From: Cryptomeria japonica
Taxonomy: Eukaryota > Streptophyta > Pinopsida > Cupressales > Cupressaceae
Reading direction: 5' to 3'
NCBI RefSeq assembly: GCF_030272615.1
Contig: NW_026729182.1
Span: forward strand, 93,001 to 157,000
DNA: 64,000 bases
The notes beneath the pieces were generated by a model that was not told the origin of the DNA, did not search any database, and saw nothing but the letters and a program-made list of their open reading frames with translations. The translations under genes were made by a program, and so were the position numbers. Shown here in pieces: positions 1 through 11,182 of the stretch. Numbering within the stretch: the first letter of the stretch is position 1; every line of letters begins with the position of its first letter.

Positions 1-1082
1 TACGGTGAAGCAGGGGAGGTCTTAGATTGTTTCCTTGCAGAAACCCTTCTTGGCACTGATGCAGCTGCAGGAGGTGTTCCGGTAGCTTTCCTCTTCCTTA
101 TTTGTTCAGAGGGCTTTGCCCTACTAGAAGATGACGGTGAACTAGTAATAGCAACAGGTGTTGTTGTAGGAGAAACAGCTATAAGGGAAGGTGCTACAGG
201 AGAAGGGCATTGCCTTTTCTGAGAACGAGGGTCAGATTTTGGGGACCCTTCTGCCTTTGTTTTTCCCTTCTCTCTCCTAGTGGCAGACCTAGTTTGTACC
301 CTAGCAGAGGATTCAGGTGCGAAAGCTATAGGACCAGGTGCTACAGGAGTAGGTGACCCTTGCCCTGTTTTACTGGTAGATGCAATTTCTTTCTTCTTTT
401 TCTGAGGCCGTGGGGTAAGTACCCTAGGGGGTTGTGGGATTTGCAAACTCTTTTGGGCAACAAATTGTTGCCAGGAGAGAGGTGAGACATCCCTCAAAGA
501 GCGCTCAATCAGTAATTTAATAAGGCCATGATGAGCGACAGAATTATCTTTCCCCTATTGAGTTCCATCGGCACTTTGTTCTAAAAATTTTAACAAGAAA
601 TTCGGAACATTTATAACTAACCCATGCCTCATATGGCTCTATAATTTAAAATGATGAGAATGCAGATAGGAAAAACGGCCTTCACAGGTCAAATACCTGA
701 TTATGTAAGTAGCATACTCTGAATAAGGAGGAGGCAACGATACGCACTTGCATCCCTGCTTGGAGACTTCCAGAGGTCCATCAGTAGGCATTGAAAACTC
801 AGCCCTTGCAGCTGCAGCGTCTGAAGAAAAGTTTTCTCCAACAGCTGGAAGCCCAGTTACTTCAGCAATTCTGTTTTCGGTTGCAACAACCGTTAGACCC
901 CATACGGTGGCTTCCCCTTCAGAAAGGGTTCTCAAAAATTCTCCAGTAGCCTCCTCATCAAAATCATTTAAGCTCAAGAAATAATTTAACCACCCATAGA
1001 GGCTGAATGCGTGGACTATTTGCGGATTTTGCAATAACATTTCATGAACTACAGGCTCATGTCGCACCAACTGACCACCCAT
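1..1082 (-). pseudogene. 3'-terminal accessory ORF of the Athila-like element (putative plant transposon protein type)
   Basis: Translation starts at the ATG at 1080-1082 (MGGQLVRHEP) and stays in one frame to the window edge, broken by stops near 640 and 555. The first 150 codons form a globular domain containing YGWLNYFLSL, IAEVTGLP and YIIRYLTCEGRFSYLHSHHF, followed by SHMRHG and AHHGLIKLL after the first stop. The rest is a basic, Ser/Pro/Lys-rich tail with KKKKE and RKRKAT patches. The same block order (ATG or TG-hydrophobic segment, then Y-I-TL---F, then an RHG motif) is found in the ORF3 of both LINEs in this window. It sits where Athila elements carry their env-like ORF, but I see no convincing signal peptide or transmembrane anchor. 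Function unknown; a DNA- or RNA-binding accessory role is only a guess. Confidence 0.7.
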
Positions 1083-1815
1083 GTTTGTAGTTTTCCTTTA
1101 GCTGAACTCAATTCCTTGCTGAAGATTCAAATTCTCTGTTTCCCTTTCAGCTCTGTTTTTTCTTCTTTCGTGCCGTCACATTTCTTTCTTTTTCCAAAAA
1201 TGAACTTTTTGAACAAGCAGTCTTAATCGTAATTATGGAATAAAGAAGGACATGCGATCATATTTGGAAAGTACCAGAAAAGTATTAAAGAAAGATTATT
1301 TTGCAGTTATGGCAGCGGTGAAAAGACAGATTTTAAAAGATGGATTACCCCGCCCCTACTTAAAGTATGACATGTGTCCTCACATGTCGTAAAGAACAGG
1401 TAGAGATTTGGGTAATAATGACCGGTACATGCATAGCAGTAAATGAATAGAATGAAACAAATCAAATATGCAATAAGAAAAGATATGGTGTACCTTTGAT
1501 AATTGCACGTACATGTGAAGAAAGATGACGACATCTGCATGAATTGACAAGTGGGAAAGATATCTTAATTAAGGTTGATGCGGATGGATGACGTGGATGG
1601 GTGAGATGGGCGGATGAAATGAATAGATAGAATGGATGGACGGAAGATAAAGAAGTGAAATGGGGGCGATAAATGAGAATGGAGAAAAAGGGGTTTCCTT
1701 TTTAAAAAGAAAACCTTTATTATGGGCATGCTTTTTTTGAAAATTACGGTAATGCTGCAGGAGAAAGGCTAAAGCCTTCAGCTGCAGGAAGAGTAGCAGG
1801 AGGAACCTGAACAAA
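1083..1815 (-). other. Spacer between integrase and 3' ORF of the Athila-like element
   Basis: No supported gene. It contains a degenerate GATGGA/GATGGG-type short repeat at about 1575-1645 and pyrimidine-rich stretches. It is the usual non-coding gap between pol and the additional ORF. Confidence 0.5.
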
Positions 1816-3150
1816 TTACTGCATGAATTCTTCCTTGGAGACTGTTTTGTGGTACAACCGGAGTCGGTGGCCATTCACTAGCAATTTGAAGCGGACTGGG
1901 TCTATTGTTATCAACTGCACAGCTACATTGTCAAACACATTTTCAACTTCATAGGGGCCAAGCCAGCGTGTTGTGAGCTTACCTTGGTTTTCTTGATATC
2001 TGGAATCATATAACAGAGCCCAATCTCCAGCAGAAAATTTCCTGGTTTTGATGTGCTGATCATGCCATTTCTTCCTTTGCTGTTGGATTGCTTCTGTATG
2101 CTATAGGGCGGCTTTTCTTGTTTCGTCCAAAGTATTTAGCTATAGGAGACGGTCCTTCTGTGTTTCAGATATGTCTATATTGAGTTCAAGAGCTGTCCTC
2201 AAAGTTTTGTGTTCAAATTCTATGGGTAACATGGCTGTTTTCCAATAAAGTAGCTCAAAAGGTGTAAACCCAGTTGTTGTTTTCCATGTAGTTCTATAAG
2301 CCCAAACTGCTTCAGGAAGTCTATTGCTTCAATCCTTTCTATGGATCTGCACTATCTTTGTGAGTATTGCCTCAATTTTTCTGTTTGTTACCTCTGCCTG
2401 ACCATTGGCTTGAGGGTGATAAGGGCTGGACTTCCTATGTTTGATATTATAGTAATTCATTAGTGCAGTGATCAGATTTGACGTAAACTAAGCTCCTTGA
2501 TCGGTTACAAGCTCTCTGGGAACTCCAAATCTTGTGAAAATTTGTTCATACAGAAACTTAGCAACTTTGTTATCTTGGGCATGAGTCATAGCTGTTACCT
2601 CGACCCATTTTGTTACATAGTCTGTGCAAACTAGAATGTATGACTTTCCATTGGATGGTGGATCAATTGGCCCTACAAAATCCATCCCCCCTTTATCAAA
2701 AGGGGTGACTATTATCTGCGGATATAGTGGCATTTCATCAGACTTAGTTGGTCTTCCCATACGCTGACATCTGTCACATTTTCTTGTGTAGGTCATAGCA
2801 TCCTTATGTAATGTTGGCCAGTAGTACCCTGTTGTAAGAACTTTCATTGATGTTCTTTTTGCTGCAAAATGTCCTCCACATGGTTCGTCATGGCAAGCAT
2901 GCAATATGTTGTAAGTTTCATCTTCTCTTACACATCTTCGCATTACTTGATCAGGTCCAGTATAAAACAAACTATTTGCAATCCAGGAAAAGTGAAAACG
3001 TTTCTCTATTAACAATTTCTTGTCTTTTGGAGAAAAGTGGTCTGGTATTCTATTTGCTGCTAGATAATTGGCAATGTCTGCATACCAGGGTATATGTGCA
3101 GTGATGGAAAATAAGTGTTCATCTGGGAACCTATCATCAATGATCTCATG
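1816..3150 (-). pseudogene. Integrase domain of the Athila-like pol
   Basis: The N-terminal zinc-binding region has H-x-CHDEPCGGH spacing followed by CDRCQRMG (HHCC type). The catalytic core has GGMDFVGPI, then LVTDQGA, and after a stop HPQANGQAE, giving the D-D-E triad. The C-terminal part reads WHDQHIKTRKF, ALLYDSRY and RWLGPYEV, the conserved end of gypsy integrases. Stops interrupt the frame at 2488-2490 (TAG), 2329-2331 (TGA at a conserved Trp), 2140-2142 (TAG) and 2101-2103 (TAG). All are in the same frame as RT. The natural end is probably the TAA at 1816-1818. Confidence 0.85.
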
Positions 3151-4476
3151 TTCAACAGGTGCAGCTGATTGAAGTCTTGATAAAAAGTTAGCTACAACAT
3201 TGGCTCTCCCTGGTTTGTCAATTATGGAAATGTCAAACTCTTGTAACAACAGGAGCCAACATGCCAACCTACTAGAGATGTCAGGTTTGTTCATAAGATA
3301 CTTGATTGCTGCATGGTCAGTATGGATGAATATCTAATAACCTATGACATAATGCCTAAATTTATTCAAAGCATACACTACTGCAAGCAACTCCTTTTCT
3401 GTGACAGTATAGTTGAGCTTAGGACCTTGAAGGTTCTTGCTGATAAAGTAAATAGCATGTTCAACTGAATTTTCTTTTTGATTCAGAATTGCTCCTATGC
3501 CAAAGTCAGAAGCATCAGCATGTATGTGAAAAGACAAATTCCATTTTGGACTTTGAAGAACAGGGGCTTTAGTAAGCAAGTCCTTTAGTTGTAGGAAGGA
3601 TTTTTCACAGGCCTCTGTCCACTCAAATTGGGAATCTTTTGTTAACAAAGCATAAAGTGGACTGACAATTTTACTGAAGTCTTTTATAAACCTTCTATAA
3701 TACCCTGCATGACCAAGAAAACTTCTGACATCTTTCTGTTTTGCAGGAGTTTGTAAATTCTGAATTACTTCAATTTTAGTAGGGTCGACCTGAATTCCAT
3801 TCTTTGAAACATGATGACCTAGAACAATACCTTCTTCCATAATTAGAAAACACTTCTCACTGTTTAGAGACAAATTTTGCTCTCTACACCTTTTCAATAC
3901 TTTTTCTAAATTTACCAATGCTTCTTCAAATGTGACTCCATAGGCAGTGAAATCATCCATGTAAATCTTCATACATTCATGAGATATATCAGCAAAGATA
4001 CTAATTACTGCTCTCTGAAATGTTGCTGGCGCATTGCATAGGCCAAAAGGTAAGACCAAATAAGTAAATGTTCCCCATGGACAGGTAAAAGTGGTCTTAT
4101 CTTGATCTTCAGGGGCAATTTTTATCTGATTGTACCCACTGTAACTATCCAAAAAGGAAAAATATCTTTTGCCAGAGAGTGAGTCTAGTACTTGATCTAC
4201 AAAAGGTAGTGGAAAGTGATCTTTTTTAGTGGCACTGTTCAATTCTCTGTAATCTACACATACTCTCCATTTTCCACCTTTCTTGGGGATAATGACTAAT
4301 GGAGAAACCCATTGACTGTTAGAGATTGGATAAATAAAACCAGCATAACACAACTTTTGAAGCTCACTTTTAACTATTTCTTTAAGTGCTGGATTTACTC
4401 TTTTTTGAGGTTGTCTAATTGGTGAACAATCTTCTTTGATATATATCCTATGAGTACAAACTTGAGGATCTATTCC
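3151..4476 (-). pseudogene. Reverse transcriptase and RNase H of the Athila-like pol
   Basis: RT copies element RNA into DNA and RNase H removes the RNA template. The RT shows WRVCVDYRELN, SFLDSYSGYNQI, LPFGLCNAPATFQ, the catalytic IYMDDF (3949-3963) and VLGHHVS, in the order expected for Ty3/gypsy. RNase H follows with LHIHADASDFGIGA, YTVTEKELLAVVYAL, FIHTDHAAIKYL. A single in-frame TAG (3334-3336) separates the two parts where related proteins have a Gln or similar residue; the frame is otherwise open. The upstream boundary is the TAA at 4477-4479. The sequence between the protease stop and the first RT methionine is also coding in frame. Confidence 0.9.
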
Positions 4477-5742
4477 TTACATGTCCCCATATTCCCATGC
4501 AAAAGCTTTATGCTGTTCTTGTAGCATTTTTAATAGGTCAGCCTGTTGAGACTGTGACAGCTTGTTATTGATATTCAAACAATGACCTTGAGATAATTCT
4601 ATCTGCTCCGTGAGATTACTCATAGAGTCTATAGGTAATGTTTGTATCTCTTGTGGAAGCAAATTATGAAAAATTGCTGGAAGTTTAGGCAGTGAACTTT
4701 CAGAATCTGGTTGCTGCAGGAAACATTGTAAATGAGTACCATTTGGATTAGATGAACTACCCGTATCGGAGTTGTACTGTAGAATTTGAAACAACAAGGC
4801 ATCTTCACTCTGAAGTTGTGAGAATGGGTCATTTTGAATCATCATTAATTGAGCTAAAGAATTGGCTTCTTCAATTTCCTCCCCCACATTTGGCCAAACG
4901 GGTTGGGACAAATCTGGCTGAGGTCTAGCAGGCGGATACAGAGCCAATTTCTTTGTGGACTGCCCATCAGAAATGGTCATATCTCCAGAACAACATCCTA
5001 TAAAAGCATCAGCAGTTGCTAACCATGGTCTACCAAGAATAACTGGATATCCTCCTAAAGTTGTCTTAACTGATAATATTGTGAAATCAGCAGGATACTC
5101 CCAAGATTCGAGAATGACAATTACATCTTCTACTATCCCGTCAGGTTTAACTGTGGAGTTGTCTGCAAGCTGTAGAACTATGGATGCAGACCTAATGTTT
5201 AAAATGTTCAGGGAGTCCATAGTATGCTATGTCATGACATTAATGGCAGCACCTAAATCAATCAAAACATTTTTTACAACTTGGCCATTTACATTTATCT
5301 GCACTACAAGACTTCCAGGGTCAATATACTTTGGAATAACTACATTTCCCAACATTATATCAACCAATTTTCCTAGTACATGAATTGTTTGAGGATCCTT
5401 TTTCTTTCATCCAGGCTTCTTCAAACAGGCTTCTTTAATAGCTTTTCCAAAAATAGGAATATCTTTAATAGCCTGAAATAAAAGAATTTGAATTTGCACA
5501 TTTTTGAGCTGATCCATAATGTCAAAAGTGGGTTCTTCCATAGGTTTATATGCAGTACTTTGCAACCTTTGAGGAAAAGGTGGGTTGTCTTGATTTTGCA
5601 GAACAGGCTCTTTAGGAACTGTATCAGTTATGGGCATGTGCTCAGAAGGAACAACAGGTGCAATAGATTCTTCATGGGGAGAATCTGATATTTTAGTAAT
5701 CAGAGGCGGTTTTGGAGTAGGTAAAGTAGTTCCAGATCTCAA
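4477..5742 (-). pseudogene. Aspartic protease region and linker of the Athila-like pol
   Basis: The retropepsin signature is present as VLIDLGAAINVM near 5235-5270, followed by the flap-like segment and VILGRPWLATADAF. The protease would release the mature Gag and Pol proteins. The catalytic Asp is kept, but TAG at 5227-5229 and TGA at 5407-5409 (a likely former CGA Arg codon, in KKPG*KKK) cut the frame. Upstream the segment NVNDIHLRSG is a conserved lead-in seen in Athila-type polyproteins. Residues after the protease are acidic/Gln-rich linker before RT. Confidence 0.8.
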
Positions 5743-7250
5743 ATGGATGTCATTAACGTTTAAGGCATAAGCTTGATATTAGTTAGCTTCAGCAAGATAC
5801 GCAGGCTGCTGCTGTTGCTTATTATTGGGATTGGGCAACGGTTGGGCAGGCATAGGTGTTTGTTTTGGAGGTCCAGGATTTGTGGCAGTTACTGCATGAG
5901 GCGGCATAAGGGCTTGTGGTTGTGGTTGTGGAAGCTGCAATAATCTAGAGGACTAGTTTTGCCATTGCTGAGGGCCTCGCCATTGGAAATTTTGCTGCCA
6001 ATTTCCTGAAGGTGGGGTCCATTGCCCTTGTATCTGCTCCATCCTCCTTGAGGGGATTGCCATTGCTGGTTCTGATAATTAGGCCAATTTGGTTGAGGTG
6101 GATTCCAGGGTGGTGGTGGTCCATATGCATGTTGCCATTGGTTATTATATCCAGAATAAGAATTACCAAAAGTTAAAGGGTCTTGAGGCATACCTTGTCT
6201 TTGGGTCCATGGTCTCCTTTGTGCAACAGAGAACACTTGATCATCATCTCCTTCTACTGGCTTGAAGTCAGTAGGTAGCTATTTGGCTTCCAAATTAGCC
6301 ACCATCTTGCATTTGCAGTCACGCTTTTTTTATCTGCAATATGGACAGAACTCAGCCAAAACTGCGTCAGCCTCCTCATGTTTCTTTCGAGCTTGCATAG
6401 TGTCCAGTTGCATAGCCATATTATTTATGATGTCTTGCTTGAAGTCAGATAGCAAATTTGTTATCTCCATTCGGGAAACTCTAGCAGAAGAAGACTTCCT
6501 TATTGTAGCATGATGACCTTGACCTTTCTTAACTATTGCTCGAGAGTAGTTAAGACATATTTTCTTTATATCATCCCAAGGCAGCTGGGTTATATCACCT
6601 CCTCCTATCAGGTCCAGGGCATCTGTACAGGTATCACTGATTCCTCTTAGAAATAGTAATTTCTGAGAGTCCTCGTTGAGAGTATGGTTTGAGTTCCTCT
6701 TTAGTGAAAACAAGAATTTGGAAATATAATCTTCCAGATTTTCATCGTCCTTCTGCTGAATTCGAAATATGTTATCACTTTTGCTGGCGCTCTTACAATA
6801 TTCCTTATACTTGTCAAGGAATGTCGTCTGCATGACCTTCCAACTATTGACGACACCTCTTCCCAGACTCATGAACCATCTGAGAGCTCCTTCCTTCAAG
6901 GTGGAAGGAAATAACTTCAGTTTATGAGCGTCTGTGTTGTAGTCATAACTGCGACAGAGGACATCAAATTCAAACAAAAAAGTTTCTGGGTCCTCTGTGA
7001 CCAGGCCATAAAACTTTGGAAGCAAAGAAGAGGGAATTCTTTTAAGATTGTCAGTATCTCCTTGGGGGACAATGGGAAACTCAAATGCAGGAGGTGGATT
7101 ATGAGGTGGATTATTTGCCATGTTTGGTTGCTGGAATAATAGAGCGAATGGATTTTCCTCAGGTTCGTTGTCAACTGGGTCAAATGGTAGTTCAATAAAC
7201 AGATTTTCAGGGAGGAACCTTCCCAAGGCGTCTCTTCTTCTTCTATGCAT
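5743..7250 (-). pseudogene. gag of the Athila-like element
   Basis: Starts at the ATG near 7250 (MHRRRRDALGRF). The capsid domain has RIPSSLLPKFYG, EGALRWFMSLG, WKVMQTTFLDKY, DDENLEDYISKF, LLFLRGI, as in the retrotransposon gag family. A CPYC...RDCKCK cluster near 6330 may be a degraded zinc knuckle. A Pro/Gln/Trp/Asn-rich tail follows (5890-6240). Damage: TAA at 6330, TAG at 6279-6281, a one-base frameshift near 6040 that moves the tail into the pol frame, TAG at 5953-5955 and TAA at 5779-5781. Gag and Pol were therefore probably one continuous polyprotein in the ancestor. Confidence 0.85.
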
Positions 7251-7349
7251 GCAATATGATGAATAGTGGCTTGACGGATCTAGAAAATTTTACTAACAAG
7301 CTAAACTAATGCTAAAAATGACTTCTGATAAACTCCTAGTTAGATGCCA

Positions 7350-7367
7350 TCCCCGGCAATGGCGCCA
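7350..7367 (-). promoter_or_regulatory. Primer-binding site, tRNA-Asp type
   Basis: On the minus strand this reads TGGCGCCATTGCCGGGGA, an almost exact complement of the 3' end of plant tRNA-Asp (TGGCGCCGTTGCCGGGGA), the primer typical of Athila/Tat elements. It lies four T residues downstream of the LTR end at 7372 (minus-strand ...GGCGCGACCA), which fixes that LTR boundary. Confidence 0.85.
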
Positions 7368-7371
7368 AAAA

Positions 7372-8640
7372 TGGTCGCGCCCACAAAAGGATATGAAAAT
7401 CACAGTAAAACCTTCCCTGGGAATTGGGCATTCCAACAGGTGACCAATATCTCTCTCTGTAGACGTTCATTTACTTGTCAAACCAGGGGACGTATGCTTT
7501 AAATGGCACAGCAAAATATATGCACTAGGAACTCATTTTGGTCAAATCTTAGCAGAAATACATACTGGAAAGAAATTCTACCTACGCTACAGGAAGGTAA
7601 TGCAAATCTCTTTAACTCAACTATGATTTGATTAAAACAGAAATCATGATAACTACAACTGAAACACAAACTATGAACTGGCCTTATGCTGCAGGAACAG
7701 GCACAGTGATGGATTCCTTGTGCTGCAGGAGCAATGTAAATCTGAGTTTGTATAAAAACTTTAAAGATGAAAGCAAAAGGAAGCTTAATAGGAAAGAACA
7801 ACTAAGTAACTAGCTACAGATACCTACTAAGTGGGCCCCCTTAGCAAGCATCTCCTGATTATGCAGATGCTAAACTCAGAACTTCATTGAACTTTATTCA
7901 TAAAAACAGAATGATATACATTGTTTTGTTGATATGGAAACTAACAACAAACTCTCTCTCGTTAAACAAATTCTGTCTTTCATTATCATATTGATTCTTA
8001 CATGATATCTACTAATCCGATTCTATCTTATTCTAACTCTCCTCTCTCTCTTTTTCTCGCACAGGAGGAGAACTTTATTTAAAAACAGGAGAGCAACTAA
8101 CTAACTAACTCCATCAAGGAAAGACGTGGAAGTAAAATATATCCCCGAATCAAGGAACAAACTCCATAAATGAATTTATGCGTTCAACCCGATCCAGAGA
8201 GAATCTAGCGCTCCACTCTTTCCAGATTAACTATCATTAAAATTCTTTCCCATGGTTTCGGTCAAAGAGTCCTCGCCGGAGCTCCCTCAAAGCCGTGTAG
8301 GAAATGGACTTTACTGCAAGGCCGAGATCGGCTGCGCTTGACTCGATCGTTCTTCAACAAATTGCGAAACAAAAGGTAACAGGCAACAGAAAAAGGCGTA
8401 TGGCACATACATGATATCTATTCATTAATCACACATTTAAATCTACTTCATCATTCAAAAACTGTATACGATATACCAGTTATTTTAGAGAGTCAACGGG
8501 GCAATAAATGCAATCAAGTCAACACAATGAGTTACAGGAATATAAAAGTATCTTGCTATAGGATATCCCAAAAAAGGTTTCAACAAAGTCTGAACATCCA
8601 TGAAATAATAAAAGTAAAGGCATTTAAAAGTTTATCGTAA
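7372..8640 (-). repeat. 5' LTR of the Athila-like element (outer end not fixed)
   Basis: The inner end is fixed by the primer site and a terminal CA. A TTTAAATAAAG stretch on the minus strand near 8075-8090 is the best TATA-like candidate. No gene is visible. I could not place the outer TG because the partner LTR is outside the window; the stated end is approximate. Confidence 0.45.
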
Positions 8641-9191
8641 CATCCAAATTATGAGCATATTTTAAGCTCATCATTGAGTTCCCCAAATTTGGAAGGGCTC
8701 TTACAAATTTGTCTCCAAAGTCTTCATAACCATTAATGGTTAATTCAACCTTCTTGCATGGTTAGAGACTTTCTCTCTAACTTAACCCTCAACTAACCCA
8801 AGGGTCTTATCAAGAACTCATGGATTTGACCCTATTTATCCTATTAACCCTTGCACAAGAGTTTATCCCTTGGGTAAAGGCTTTATCCATTGGTTATCCA
8901 CTAACCTAACCACAACCTTACCTCCTAAGGTAACCTTCATGTCTCCTTAGGCATTTAATGCCTCTTACATCTCCTCTCAAGCCCTCTCAAGGTGACATTT
9001 GTCAACTTGAGATTCGACTGAATCGCTCAGATGGATTGATAACTTTCAATCTTAGCCCTTATTGAGATTATTCAATCTCAACCATCCATTGCCCTATTTT
9101 CCCTATAAATAGAGCCCATTCCTTCTTAAAAAAATCAAGTCTTTTGTGCATCATACTTATAATAATTTTGAGGTTAAGGAGCTCTCTTTAT
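8641..9191 (+). repeat. LTR-like promoter fragment, plus strand
   Basis: Non-coding, with a strong plus-strand TATA box (CCCTATAAATAGAGCCC at about 9106-9122) preceded by CTTATTGAGATTATTCAATCTCAA, which holds a short inverted repeat. This looks like the U3/R end of an LTR of a family different from its neighbours. It is cut by the LINE-1 3' end. No internal region follows. Confidence 0.4.
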
Positions 9192-9651
9192 TTTGATTAA
9201 TTAAAAACATGTGTTTGGGAAGAAGCCGAAACCTTGATTACATAGAAGGAAAAAGAAAAAGCATTAAAGTGACTAGAAATAACAGTGCCTGGACACCTAA
9301 TCAAAGATCAGATCCCAGAAAAATAAAAATAGATCATAGATAAAGAGAACAACACAAGACAACCAAAGGACAAGAAAAAGACAACACTGAGATAGCACAA
9401 AGATAGCACTGAGACAACTAGATATTTCTTATGAGTTCTTCTGCATGTACCACCATCTACTTCATATTGACCGCATAGTTCTTCATATCATCGACCTCTT
9501 TTTCCTTGATGCCCACCTGTTTCCGGGTGTCGGTCCTTGTTCTCTTTTCATGACCCATCTTCTCTGTCTTTTACTTCTCATCTTCCTTACCTTTGATCTG
9601 TTCAAATTTATTTATCAACATGTTAACATGATCAACAGTGTCCTTAAGGAT

Positions 9652-11182
9652 CTAGAAATTTTGTGCAGCAATCGTCTTCACAGTTAATTCCATCTTATCC
9701 ACCCCATTGACAAGGTCGTTCAAGTTAATTCCCAAACCTTTATCATCTCTAATTCCTTCCAGCTCCTTCACCTTCTTTTTCATTTCCAAAATTTTATTGG
9801 CCATTGCTTCAATAGCTTTAGCCTTATTAATGGTCACCATTAATTCTGACATTTTCAAAAAGAGGCTTCTCACTTATGGTTGCCCTTTTGATCATATTGA
9901 GATCAGTCTTCAATTCGCCAATTTCTTTTGCCATTTTGCTTATGACCTCACAGAAACCCTTGATACTATCATTACCTATGGTGCCTTGGCTGACATTTTG
10001 ATTGGCCCGTGTTTCATCTTCCTCCTTACCCTTGTTCTGGTACATTTTTTAAACCTCAGAGTCCTGATCAGAAGAGACAATAATCTTCCTTTTCACCTTA
10101 TTTATCCCTTTACTGGTCTTCTTGCTCCTCTGGGTTTGCTTCCCCATCCCCTTTCTTTTCTTACTCATTATGATTTTATCATCAAACGACTCCTCCTTAG
10201 ATTCTGAGAGGTCAAACTCCATAGTAGTCCCCTTGCTCTTTCCCTTGGTCTTCCCCTTGTTGCTAAAATCTTCAAACTCACCCTCAGTTTCAGAATAAAG
10301 ATTGAACCCACTATCCTCACTTTCAGTTTCATCATCCCTAATTTGTTTTCCTTTAATGATGGGTTTCTCAATAATTTTATTTTTCAACATCTTATAAACT
10401 AAAACCATTAAAATCTGGTGCAGGGCATGATCTTTTTGAGAATCCTTCTACATTTCACAAATAGTATGATCCATAGAGCATGCAAGATAGTACGAAAAAC
10501 TAACCTTATCACCATGGCAAAAGTGGTTGAGCACCATGAAGTGATGCCCATAAGCCCTTGTGAATCTCTCATCTAGAGTAATGTAGCTGATGGTAGCAAA
10601 CAACACAAACCTCCATGACCTACAAATGCGCTTAGGCGAATAGTAGGGATTGTCCGCCTTAACCAATTTTCTTCTTTCTCCATCTGTGATAGGAAACCTA
10701 TCCACGGACTTGTTAGACATACTTCTATCTCTATAGAATTTCATACCATCTTTCACCATACCCGTAGCTTCCGCAATGACATCCTCATCCACTTGCATCC
10801 TCTGGGTACCAACAAGAATCTTACCACTCTTCCAAGTTTTTATGAAGTTCTTCATGGCAGAAGGGTCTTTGCCACAAAGCCTTTCCATAAAAACATTCAA
10901 ACCCCCATCTTGAAGAATCTCCCATACATCTTTGTTTTTCTTCCAATTTGAGCAAGAAGCCGGTTCAAACCTCTTTTTATTGCCCCCCATTTTATCCTCA
11001 AATTCCCAGTTCTTCCTTATCATGGCTCTGTTATTTTGTCTGCGAGCTCTACGAAAAAACCTAACAATTTTATTGTTGCTATGCAGAGCCACCCAGAATC
11101 CGTGCCAAATAAATATGATATGATAGATAAAACAAACCTCGTTGTCGTTGTGATCAATCCTCGACAAGTGAGAATAAAGCAT
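9652..11182 (-). pseudogene. ORF3 of LINE-1, plant transposon-protein-like with coiled-coil tail
   Basis: Begins at the ATG at 11180-11182, which overlaps the RNase H stop codon as TAATG. The N-terminal domain has DVWEILQDGGLNVFMERLCG, VIAEATGM, KFYRDRSM, NPYYSPKRICRSW, YITLDERFTRAYGHHF and VLNHFCHGDKVSF. A highly charged middle (ESEDSG, SKEESFDD, KKRKGMGKQ) and a predicted coiled coil (ISKMAKEIGELKTDL; ANKILEMKKKVKELE) follow. Stops at 10448 and 10049 and a frameshift near 9830 break it. It matches the ORF downstream of RNase H in LINE-2 and the extra ORF of the Athila-like element. Its function is unknown. The true initiator could also be a later Met (about MIRKNWEFEDK). Confidence 0.65.

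Larger units (their letters stand above)
1..8640 (-). mobile_element. Athila-like Ty3/gypsy LTR retrotransposon, 3' end off the window
   Basis: Read on the minus strand the order is 5' LTR, tRNA-Asp primer site, gag, protease, RT/RNase H, integrase, spacer, extra ORF. Ty3/gypsy is shown by integrase following RT. The tRNA-Asp type primer site, the RT motif with YMDDF and an additional ORF after integrase are typical of the Athila/Tat branch of plant gypsy elements. The pol stays in one reading frame from about 6040 down to 1816 but is broken by at least nine stop codons, so the copy is inactive. The 3' LTR would lie before position 1. The outer end of the 5' LTR is not determined; 8640 is approximate. 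Confidence 0.85.

Noticed and set aside
1-1082. True retroviral-type envelope gene
   Set aside because: No convincing signal peptide, fusion region or membrane anchor; the tail is basic and Ser/Pro-rich, and the domain matches LINE ORF3s.
1569-1874. 101-codon Ser/His/Pro-rich minus-strand frame
   Set aside because: Overlaps the natural end of the integrase frame and a GATGGA short repeat; no motif.
9707-10207. Hydrophobic plus-strand frame of 166 codons
   Set aside because: Antisense shadow of the Lys/Glu-rich part of LINE-1 ORF3; charged codons read backwards give Phe/Leu/Ser.
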